From: Campylobacter coli 76339 | GTDB taxonomy: Bacteria; Campylobacterota; Campylobacteria; Campylobacterales; Campylobacteraceae | Direction of reading: 5' to 3' | Length of the DNA: 64,000 nucleotides | NCBI GenBank assembly: GCA_000470055.1 | Contig: HG326877.1 | Span: forward strand, 310,001 to 374,000 | In this document: piece after piece, positions 29,798-40,400 of the stretch | How the letters are laid out: every line of letters begins with the position of its first letter | How positions within the stretch are numbered: the first letter of the stretch is position 1 | Program-made: the position numbers and the translations under genes | Notes under the pieces: model-generated | Told to the model about the DNA's origin: nothing | Databases searched by the model: none | What the model saw: the letters and a program-made list of their open reading frames with translations, nothing else

Positions 29798-30865
29798 ATG
29801 AAACTAAGTATCAATAAAAATACCCTTGAATCTGCGGTACTTTTATGTAATGCCTATGTAGAAAAAAAAGATTCTAGTACTATCACTTCACATCTACTTT
29901 TCCAAGCTGATGAAGATAAACTTATCATTAGAGCAAGTGACTTTGAAATAGGGATAAACTATAAAATAAGAAAAATTCGCGTAGAAAGCAGTGGATTTGC
30001 TACTGCAAATGCAAAAAGTATAGCGGATGTGATAAAAAGCTTAAATAACGAAGAAGTGGTATTAGAAACTATAGATAATTTTTTATTCATAAGACAAAAA
30101 AGTACTAAATATAAACTTCCTATGTTTAATCATGAAGATTTTCCAAATTTCCCTAAAACAGAAGGCAAAAACCAATTTGATATTGATTCAAGTGATTTAA
30201 GTAGATCTCTTAAAAAAATTCTACCAAGCATTGATACTAACAATCCTAAATATTCTCTAAATGGTGCATTTTTAGATATAAAAACAGATAGAATAAATTT
30301 CGTTGGAACCGATACAAGACGCCTTGCAGTTTACACCCTTGAAAAAGCAAACAATCAAGAATTTCACATTAGTATTCCTAAAAAAGCTATCATGGAAATG
30401 CAAAAACTTTTTTATGAAAAAATCGAAATTTATTATGATGAAAATATGCTTATCGCTAAAAATGACAATTTTGAATTCTTTACAAAACTCATCAATGATA
30501 AATTCCCTGATTATGAAAAAGTTATCCCAAAAACTTTCAAACAAGAACTTAAATTTTCAACTGAAGATTTTATAGACAGTCTTAAAAAAATCAGTGTTGT
30601 AACTGAAAAAATGAAACTTCATTTCAACAAAGATAAAATCATCTTTGAAGGTATAAGCTTAGACAATATGGAAGCAAAAACCGAACTTGAAATCGAAACA
30701 GGAGTGAGTGAAGAATTTAATCTTAATATTAAGATAAAATACCTACTTGACTTCTTAACTTCAATCGAAGAAGAACAATTCACTTTAAGTGTAAATGAAC
30801 CTAACTTAGCTTTTGTAGTAAATTCTCAAGGCTTATCTATGGTTATCATGCCAATGATTTTATAA
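29798..30865 (+). CDS. dnaN: DNA polymerase III beta subunit (sliding clamp)
   Basis: A 355-residue clamp that tethers the replicase and other proteins to DNA. Three repeated clamp folds fit the length. FVGTDTRRLAVY near residue 170 and the C-terminal VVNSQGLSMVIMPMIL ending are family features. Preceded by AAGGAGA and followed by gyrB 34 bases later. Confidence 0.97.
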   Translation: MKLSINKNTLESAVLLCNAYVEKKDSSTITSHLLFQADEDKLIIRASDFEIGINYKIRKIRVESSGFATANAKSIADVIKSLNNEEVVLETIDNFLFIRQKSTKYKLPMFNHEDFPNFPKTEGKNQFDIDSSDLSRSLKKILPSIDTNNPKYSLNGAFLDIKTDRINFVGTDTRRLAVYTLEKANNQEFHISIPKKAIMEMQKLFYEKIEIYYDENMLIAKNDNFEFFTKLINDKFPDYEKVIPKTFKQELKFSTEDFIDSLKKISVVTEKMKLHFNKDKIIFEGISLDNMEAKTELEIETGVSEEFNLNIKIKYLLDFLTSIEEEQFTLSVNEPNLAFVVNSQGLSMVIMPMIL

Positions 30866-30881
30866 AAATTTAAAATCTTGA

Positions 30882-33212
<2,331 letters not shown>

Positions 33213-33218
33213 AATTTA

Positions 33219-33262
33219 TTAGTGTTGGATTAAATTATTCAACACTAAATTCTATCTTTTTG
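33219..33262 (+). terminator. gyrB terminator
   Basis: TTAGTGTTG and CAACACTAA (33219-33227 with 33240-33248) form a 9-bp stem, followed by a T-rich tail ending CTTTTTGTTT. Confidence 0.75.
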
Positions 33263-33338
33263 TTTAAAAATTACACACTTTAAATCCATAATTCATATTT
33301 TATTTTTACTCAAATTATCTTTTAAATATTCTCTAAGT

Positions 33339-33359
33339 TTATAGATTTATAATCTGTAA
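33339..33359 (+). promoter_or_regulatory. Promoter with palindrome over the -10, before the flavocytochrome operon
   Basis: A perfect TATAAT (33348-33353) lies 33 bases before the first ATG, with AAAAGGA as ribosome site. It is embedded in AGATT-TAT-AATCT (33343-33355), with further pairing two bases outward. This could be an operator for a repressor, but no regulator gene is next to it. Confidence 0.5.
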
Positions 33360-33385
33360 TACAAAATACTTAAAAGGATTGATTC

Positions 33386-33763
33386 ATGTTAGAAATTTCG
33401 CGTAGAAATTTTTTAAAAGCTACGGCTTTAAGTGCTGTTTGTCTTTCTGGTTTGAATGCTTCTTTTTTGGAATTTTCTCAAGCTAAACAAGTGAAATATT
33501 TTATCAAGGATAGTGAAATTCCTTATCAAGGAAATTTCATTCACGCAGATGAAATTTTACTTGTTGAAAAAGATATCAGCAGCATTTATTCAAAGCTTAA
33601 AGAAGCTTTTGAAAATAAAGCACTCATTGGAAGTGTGAGTAGTGGGACAACTTTTTTTGTGATCCGTACTATGGCAGTGGATTATGGTATGCGCGTTGCG
33701 TATGAAAAAAAACAAGGTGATTTTTATACTTGGATTTTAGCACCAAAAGGAGTTAAATTATGA
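33386..33763 (+). CDS. Small Tat-signal protein of the flavocytochrome operon
   Basis: A 125-residue protein whose N-terminus is a clear twin-arginine signal, SRRNFLKA, followed by a hydrophobic stretch ending near LNASF. The mature part (about 95 residues) has no cofactor motif that I recognise. The gene overlaps the flavoprotein gene by 4 bases (ATGA), so both are made in fixed ratio. In Pseudomonas p-cresol operons a small gene of unknown role (pchX) also sits beside the flavoprotein gene. Inference: this protein binds the folded flavoprotein and carries it through the Tat pore, or is a periplasmic assembly factor. Confidence 0.7.
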   Translation: MLEISRRNFLKATALSAVCLSGLNASFLEFSQAKQVKYFIKDSEIPYQGNFIHADEILLVEKDISSIYSKLKEAFENKALIGSVSSGTTFFVIRTMAVDYGMRVAYEKKQGDFYTWILAPKGVKL

Positions 33764-35430
33764 TTTTACCAAAAAATGTTTCGCAAAGTGATTTTACAGC
33801 TGCAGTAGCAAAATTTGAAAAAGCTTTGGGTAAAGAATGGGTATTTAAAACCCAAGAGGATTTAGATCTTTATAGAGATGCGTATAGTCCGCAATGGGAT
33901 GACGATGACGAGCCTATTCCTTCTTTAGCGCTTGCACCTAAAAATGTAGAAGAAGTTCAAGCTATAGTAAAAATTGCAAATGAATTTAAAATTCCGCTTT
34001 TTCCTATTTCTACAGGTAAAAATTTAGGCTATGGTTCTTCTGCACCACAGCAAAGAGGACAGGTTGTTGTAGATTTAAAAAGAATGAATAAAATCATCGA
34101 AGTAGATGATAAAAGAAATTTCTGTATCGTTGAGCCTGGAGTGAGTTATTTTGATCTTTATGAATATGTAGAAAAAAATAATCTCAATGTTTTTTTAGAT
34201 ATTCCTGATCCAGGTTGGGGTTCTCCACTTGGAAATGCTTTAGATCATGGTTGGGGATACAGCTATGGGATGTATCGTGATCATTTTGGTTCACATTGTG
34301 GGATGGAAGTTGTTTTAGCTAATGGAGAAATTTTACGCACGGGTATGGGTGCTTTACCAAAAGCTAAAACTTTTGCAGAAAATAAATACGGTTATGGTCC
34401 TTATGTAGATGGACTTTTTTCACAATCTAACTTTGGTATCGTTACAAAAATGGGCTTTTGGATGATGCCAAAACCAGAGCATTATATGCTTTTATCTATA
34501 AAAATGAAAAAACGCGAGGATTTAATCCCAGCAGTTGAAATTTTAAATTATCTTGAGGATAGTTTTATTGTGGGATGGCCGCAATATTTTAGTCCATTAA
34601 ATCCACCTTATGGAAAACCGATGAATGCGGAGTTAAAAGGCTATCTTACAAGTAAAAATGGCTTGCCTGATATGGATAAAATTCAAAATTATGCTTTAAA
34701 AAATAAAATCCCTTATTGGAATATCGATGTTTCAGTTTATGGCTGTAAAGAAGTGTGTTATGCGAATTTAGAGTATATCAAACAAAGATTTAAGATTATT
34801 GAGGGTGTAGATATTTCTATCGTTCAAGAATTTAGCTTACCTTTAAATTTGGAGCAAAAAAAGCAGCTTAAGCATAAGGTTACTCTTGGAATTCCAAATA
34901 TGGAAATTTTCTGGCTAAGCACAAGAGGTGAGGTTTTAGAACCAAGTGATGGGCATGTATGGTTTTCACCTGTTATACCACGAGACGGTAAAGAACTTTT
35001 AAAATGCCAAGAAGTATATATGGAATTATTTAGGGAATTTGGAGAAGAATCTCCTATAACACCTTTTTCACATCCTAGAAGTTGGATGTATCGCGCATTT
35101 TGCTTTATGTTAGCCTTTAATAATTCAAGAACAGATAAAGCACACAATCTAAAAGTTCGTCAAATGTATCGCAAAATGGTTGAAATTGCTGCAGAAAATG
35201 GATGGGGAGATTATCGTGCGGCTCCGACTTTCCAAGATGATGTAATGGGTGCTTATTCTTATAACAATCATATTTTACGCCGTTTTAACGAGCAGCTTAA
35301 AGATTGTATCGATCCAAATGGAATTTTAGCACCTGGTCGTGGAGGCATTTGGCCTAAAAATTTAAGAGATGAGCGTTTTATCAACAACAGACGCGATGCA
35401 TTAAGAATGAAAGAAGGTAAAGAAAAATGA
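33760..35430 (+). CDS. VAO/PCMH-family FAD-linked phenol oxidoreductase
   Basis: A 556-residue flavoprotein of the vanillyl-alcohol oxidase / p-cresol methylhydroxylase family. The FAD domain has PISTGKNLGYGSSAPQQRG (residues 82-100) and GMEVVLANGEILRTGMGALP (181-200). From the VAO alignment I remember, Tyr91, Asp150 in DIPDPGWG and Tyr485-Arg486 match VAO Tyr108, Asp170 and Tyr503-Arg504, which bind the phenolate and the quinone-methide intermediate. His399 in DGHVWFSPV matches the VAO histidine that holds FAD covalently; the Tyr used by p-cresol methylhydroxylase appears to be Ser or Thr. It has no signal peptide, although its partner cytochrome is periplasmic. The adjacent cytochrome makes it a dehydrogenase rather than an oxidase. 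Substrate is probably a 4-alkylphenol or 4-hydroxybenzyl compound; which one is unknown. Confidence 0.85.
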   Translation: MILPKNVSQSDFTAAVAKFEKALGKEWVFKTQEDLDLYRDAYSPQWDDDDEPIPSLALAPKNVEEVQAIVKIANEFKIPLFPISTGKNLGYGSSAPQQRGQVVVDLKRMNKIIEVDDKRNFCIVEPGVSYFDLYEYVEKNNLNVFLDIPDPGWGSPLGNALDHGWGYSYGMYRDHFGSHCGMEVVLANGEILRTGMGALPKAKTFAENKYGYGPYVDGLFSQSNFGIVTKMGFWMMPKPEHYMLLSIKMKKREDLIPAVEILNYLEDSFIVGWPQYFSPLNPPYGKPMNAELKGYLTSKNGLPDMDKIQNYALKNKIPYWNIDVSVYGCKEVCYANLEYIKQRFKIIEGVDISIVQEFSLPLNLEQKKQLKHKVTLGIPNMEIFWLSTRGEVLEPSDGHVWFSPVIPRDGKELLKCQEVYMELFREFGEESPITPFSHPRSWMYRAFCFMLAFNNSRTDKAHNLKVRQMYRKMVEIAAENGWGDYRAAPTFQDDVMGAYSYNNHILRRFNEQLKDCIDPNGILAPGRGGIWPKNLRDERFINNRRDALRMKEGKEK

Positions 35431-35861
35431 AAAAAATTGCTTTGTTTTTTGTTTTATTTGTTTGCTTGCTGAATTTAAATGCTAAGGATAAAGAATGGTT
35501 GCCAAAGGGTGAATCTATAAGTGTTTATGAATATATTCCAAACAATCCAAGATCCCCTGCAGCGTTTTCAAGTGTTGATGCTAAAAAATTAAATGCCAAT
35601 CAAAGAAAAGGACAGCAAGTTTATAGTAAGTGGTGTATAGCATGTCATGGCGAGGGAATGCCTGGAACAAATGCACTTTCAGCTCTTTATAAAGATCAAG
35701 GAATTCCTGCACTTTTAGAAGATAGAACGGATTTGAGTCCTGATTTGGTAATGATTTTTGTACGCTATGGCAAACATTCGATGCCTTTTTTCCGCAAAAC
35801 TGAAATCAGCGATAAAGAATTGCAGTATTTAGGCGAGTATTTGGGTAGAAACTACAAATAA
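35427..35861 (+). CDS. Monohaem cytochrome c subunit
   Basis: A 144-residue class I cytochrome c. A Sec signal peptide (residues 1-19, ending LNLNA) is followed by the haem site C70-I-A-C73-H74 and a likely distal ligand Met119 in KHSMPFF. The gene overlaps the flavoprotein gene by 4 bases (ATGA). By analogy with PchC and EhyA it takes electrons from FAD and hands them to the respiratory chain (cytochrome c pool and terminal oxidase). It contains little outside the cytochrome fold. Confidence 0.9.
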   Translation: MKKIALFFVLFVCLLNLNAKDKEWLPKGESISVYEYIPNNPRSPAAFSSVDAKKLNANQRKGQQVYSKWCIACHGEGMPGTNALSALYKDQGIPALLEDRTDLSPDLVMIFVRYGKHSMPFFRKTEISDKELQYLGEYLGRNYK

Positions 35862-35871
35862 AAGATGAATT

Positions 35872-35910
35872 TTAAGGACTTTACGGTAAGTGAAGTCCTT
35901 AAATATTTTT
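35872..35910 (+). terminator. Terminator of the flavocytochrome operon
   Basis: A 10-bp stem TTAAGGACTT/AAGTCCTTAA with an 11-base loop is followed by ATATTTTT. It closes the three-gene unit, so the next gene has its own promoter. Confidence 0.8.
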
Positions 35911-36054
35911 AATTACTTTCATAAAATTTAGCAAAGAAAACTTTTATTTATAAAGTACCACTTCAATTTACATACCAATAGCTTTATCATTTTTATCTCA
36001 TTTTAAAAAAATTTTTTCTAGAATTAAGTCTTAATAAATTCATAAGGAAAAAAT

Positions 36055-37356
36055 TTGACCCTACTTACAAACCCTATCATCATCAGTGTCGTTTTGATGA
36101 CTTTACTTTGTTTATTTCGTTTTAATGTGCTTTTGAGTCTTTTGATTTCCGCTTTAGTTGCTGGAATTTTTTCTCATATTGAGATTATGGAAACTATGAG
36201 TATTTTAATCGATGGAATGAAAGGAAACTTAAAAACAGCTTTAAGTTATATACTTTTAGGTGCTATCGCTGCTGCGATTTCAAGGACAAATTTAACGGCT
36301 TATTTGATTAAGGTAGTCAGTCGTTTTATCTCTCATAAAAAATATCTTTTGCTTTTATCTATAGCTTTGATTTCTTGTTTTTCACAGAATTTAGTTCCTA
36401 TCCATGTGGCGTTTATTCCTTTGCTAATCCCACCACTTCTAAGTCTTTTTAATAAATTAAAAATCGATCGTAGAGCTGTTGCTTGCGCCTTAACCTTTGG
36501 ACTTACAACACCTTATATGGTTTTACCTATAGGTTTTGGACTTAACTTCCAAGATCTTTTAAGAGAAAATTTGGAGAAAAATGGGGTTAATGCCAGCTTA
36601 GCAGATGTAACAAATGCGATGTATTATGCTGCTATTTGTATGGTATTGGGGCTTTTTTTAGCACTTTTTGTATTTTATAGAAAACCAAGAGAATATCAAG
36701 AAATAGAAATTCAAAAAATTGATTTTGATAATATCAAAATGGGACGCAAAGAATGGGGCGTTTTAGTAGGGCTTATTTTGACTTTAGTTTTACAAATTTT
36801 TACGATGAATTTACCTTTATCAGGGCTTTTGGGCTTTATTTCTATGGTGATTTTGGGTGGAGTTGAATATAAAAGCGTCAATGATATTTTCGATGATGGC
36901 CTCAAACTAATGGGTTTTATCGCTTTTGTTATGCTTGTAGCGGCAGGTTATGGAGAAGTTTTAAAACAAAGTGGTGCTGTTAATGAGCTTGTAAATTCTG
37001 TGGTACCTTGGATGCAAGAAAATAAATTTTTAGCGGTATTTTTAATGCTTTTAATAGGTCTTATTATTACTATGGGTATAGGCACTTCTTTTGGGACTAT
37101 ACCTATCATAGCTACACTTTTTTGTCCGCTTTGCTTAGAACTTGGTTTTAGCGTAGCTCTTATTATATTTATCTTAGGGGTTGCAGGAGCTTTAGGAGAT
37201 GCAGGAAGTCCAGCAAGTGAAACGACGATGGGAACGAGTGTGGGATTAAGCGTAGATAAGCAACACGATCATATAAAAGATACTTGTATCCCTACTTTTA
37301 TTTTTTATAATGGTCCTTTGCTGATTTTAGGGAGTATCATAGCGATGTTTTTATAA
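36055..37356 (+). CDS. Na+/H+ antiporter family membrane protein
   Basis: A 433-residue polytopic protein (Cj0006 by position) with about 11 hydrophobic segments. GAAGALGDAGSPASETTMGTS near residue 385 and GIGTSFGTIPI near 340 are re-entrant-loop like motifs of the NhaC/ArsB-type ion transporter superfamily. The start is TTG (36055) after AAGGAAAAA. The transported ion is inferred only from family. Confidence 0.8.
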   Translation: MTLLTNPIIISVVLMTLLCLFRFNVLLSLLISALVAGIFSHIEIMETMSILIDGMKGNLKTALSYILLGAIAAAISRTNLTAYLIKVVSRFISHKKYLLLLSIALISCFSQNLVPIHVAFIPLLIPPLLSLFNKLKIDRRAVACALTFGLTTPYMVLPIGFGLNFQDLLRENLEKNGVNASLADVTNAMYYAAICMVLGLFLALFVFYRKPREYQEIEIQKIDFDNIKMGRKEWGVLVGLILTLVLQIFTMNLPLSGLLGFISMVILGGVEYKSVNDIFDDGLKLMGFIAFVMLVAAGYGEVLKQSGAVNELVNSVVPWMQENKFLAVFLMLLIGLIITMGIGTSFGTIPIIATLFCPLCLELGFSVALIIFILGVAGALGDAGSPASETTMGTSVGLSVDKQHDHIKDTCIPTFIFYNGPLLILGSIIAMFL

Positions 37357-37434
37357 TTTTCATAAATCCATTGAAATATTTTTTAATTTATTTATTTTTA
37401 AGATAAAAAATACTTCGATATTAAAAAAATATAT

Positions 37435-37442
37435 GTTATAAT
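37435..37442 (+). promoter_or_regulatory. gltB promoter
   Basis: TGTTATAAT with TATAAT at 37437-37442, an extended -10, lies about 50 bases before the gltB ATG; AAGGAG is the ribosome site. Confidence 0.65.
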
Positions 37443-37490
37443 CCTTAATAAGCTATCAAAATTTAAAATCAATCTTATAAGGAGAATAAA

Positions 37491-40400
37491 ATGGATTTGG
37501 AAAATATCTTAGAAAATAATCAAAGCGTAGGTTTGTATCACCCTAAAAATGAACACGATGCCTGTGGTATAGCCGCAGTTGCTAATATACGCGGTATTGC
37601 TTCTTATAAGGTTATTTGTGACGCTTTAGAAATTTTGATGAATCTTGAACACCGAGGTGGTGCAGGAGCTGAAGAAAATTCAGGCGATGGAGCGGGAATT
37701 TTGATTCAGATTCCTCATGATTTTTTTATGACTCAAGAGCTTGGTTTTGAGCTTCCTCAAAAAGGCGATTATGCTGTAGCGCAAATGTTTTTATCGCCTA
37801 ATGCAGATGCTAAAGAGGAAGCAAAAGCGATATTTTTACAAGGTTTAAAAGATAAAAATTTAGAATTTCTAGGTTTTAGAGAAGTTCCTTTTAATCCTAG
37901 TGATATAGGAGCAAGTGCTTTAAAAGCTATGCCTTATTTTTTACAAGCTTTTGTAAAAAAACCAAGCACGGTTAGTGCAGGACTTGAATTTGAAAGAGTG
38001 CTTTATGCTTGCCGTCGTCTTATAGAAAAAAGGGCTTTGCATGTGCCTAAATTTTATTTTTCAAGTTTTTCTTCGCGCACTATAGTTTATAAAGGAATGC
38101 TTCTTTCTACTCAATTGAGTGATTTTTATCTTGATTTTAAAGATGTCAATATGAAATCCGCCATTGCTTTGGTGCATTCTCGTTTTTCAACTAATACCTT
38201 CCCAAGCTGGGAAAGAGCTCATCCAAACCGCTATATGGTACACAATGGAGAGATTAACACCATACGAGGAAATGTCGATAGCATAAGAGCTAGAGAAGGT
38301 TTGATGGAGAGCGAATATTTTGAAAATTTAGATGAAATTTTTCCTATCATTGCAAAACCAAGTAGCGATTCTGCTATGTTTGATAATACTTTAGAATTTT
38401 TAGCTTTAAATGGACGCACTTTAGAAGAAGCTTTTATGATGATGGTTCCAGAACCATGGCATAAAAATGAAAATATGGGAAGTAAAAAGCGTGCTTTTTA
38501 TGAGTATCATTCTTTATTAATGGAGCCTTGGGATGGACCTGCTGCTATAGTTTTTACTGATGGGGTTATCATGGGGGCGAGTTTAGATAGAAATGGTTTT
38601 CGTCCTTCAAGATATTATCTTACAAAAGATGATATGCTCATACTTTCAAGCGAAACAGGAGCTTTAAAACTTGATGAAAGCAATATCAAAGCTAAAAAAC
38701 GCCTAGAACCTGGAAAACTTTTACTTGTAGATACCGCAAGAGGTAGGGTAATAGCCGATAATGAAATCAAAGAACATTATGCTAATGCGAAGCCTTATAA
38801 ACAATGGCTTAAAAATTTAGTAGAGCTTGAAAAGCAACACAGCGGGGATTATAAACATAAATTTTTAAAAGAAGATGAGGTTTTAAAACTTCAAAAAGCT
38901 TTTGGATGGAGCTATGATGAGCTTAAAATGAGTGTAGCAAGCATGGCGCAAAATGGTAAAGAAGCTTTAGCGGCTATGGGTGTGGATACTCCTTTGGCTA
39001 TTCTTTCTAAGACTTATCAGCCTTTGTATAATTATTTTAAACAACTTTTTGCTCAAGTGACTAATCCACCTTTAGATGCGATAAGAGAAGAGATTGTTAC
39101 TTCTACAAGGATATATTTAGGAAGTGAAGGGAATTTACTAAAACCGGATGAAAATAATGCAAAGCGTGTTAAAATTTCTTTGCCTATTATAAGCAATGAA
39201 GAGCTTTTCGAGGTTAAGGCTTTAAACAATTTCCAAGTTAAAGAATTTTCTATACTTTATGAGTATTCTAAAGTGACTTTAGAACAAGCTTTAGATAATC
39301 TTTGCGTAAAGATAGAAGAAGAGATTAAAAAAGGTGTTTCTATCATCATCTTAAGCGATAAAGGGGTGGATGATAAAAATGCTTATATCCCTGCTTTACT
39401 TGCGGTTTCGGGCGTGCATAATTATTTGGTAAGAAAGAATTTAAGAACTCACACAAGCATTATCATAGAAAGTGGTGAGCCAAGAGAAATTCATCATTTT
39501 GCTTGTCTTTTAGGCTATGGTGCAACGGTTATAAATCCTTATTTGGTTTATGAAAGCATACAAAAACTTATAGAAAATAAAGACTTAAATGTAAGTTATG
39601 ATAAAGCGGTAGAAAATTTCATCAAAGCAAGTTCAAGTGGTATAGTAAAAATTGCTTCTAAAATGGGAGTTTCTACTTTACAAAGTTATAATGGCTCTGC
39701 TCTTTTTGAGTGTTTGGGCTTAAGCTCTAAAGTGATTGATAAATACTTTACTTCTACAACTTCACGCATTGAGGGTATGGATTTAGAAGATTTTGAAAAA
39801 GAACTTATCGCTTTACATAAACACGCTTTTAATGATACGCATAAGGCTTTAGATTCTAAAGGAATTCACAGCTTTAGAAGTGCTAAAGAAGAACACTTAA
39901 TCGATCCACTTGTGATTTTTAATCTTCAGCAAGCTTGTCGCAATAAAGACTATAAAAGCTTTAAAAAATACTCTGCCTTAGTTGATGAAAAACAAGTGAA
40001 TTTGCGTTCTTTAATGGAATTTGATTTTAGCGAGGCTATCAGTATTGATAAGGTTGAAAGTGCTGAAAGTATAGTTAAGCGTTTTAGAACAGGTGCTATG
40101 AGTTATGGTTCTATCTCTAAAGAAGCTCATGAGTGCTTGGCAGAAGCGATGAATAAAATAGGCGCAAAATCAAATTCAGGCGAGGGCGGTGAAGATGAGG
40201 AACGTTATGAAATCAAAGATGGAGTCAATAAAAATTCCGCTATTAAACAAGTAGCAAGTGGGCGTTTTGGGGTGGATTTAAATTATTTAACCCATGCAAA
40301 AGAATTACAAATTAAAGTCGCTCAAGGTGCAAAACCAGGCGAGGGTGGACAATTAATGGGCTTTAAAGTTTATCCTTGGATAGCCAAAGCTAGACATTCT

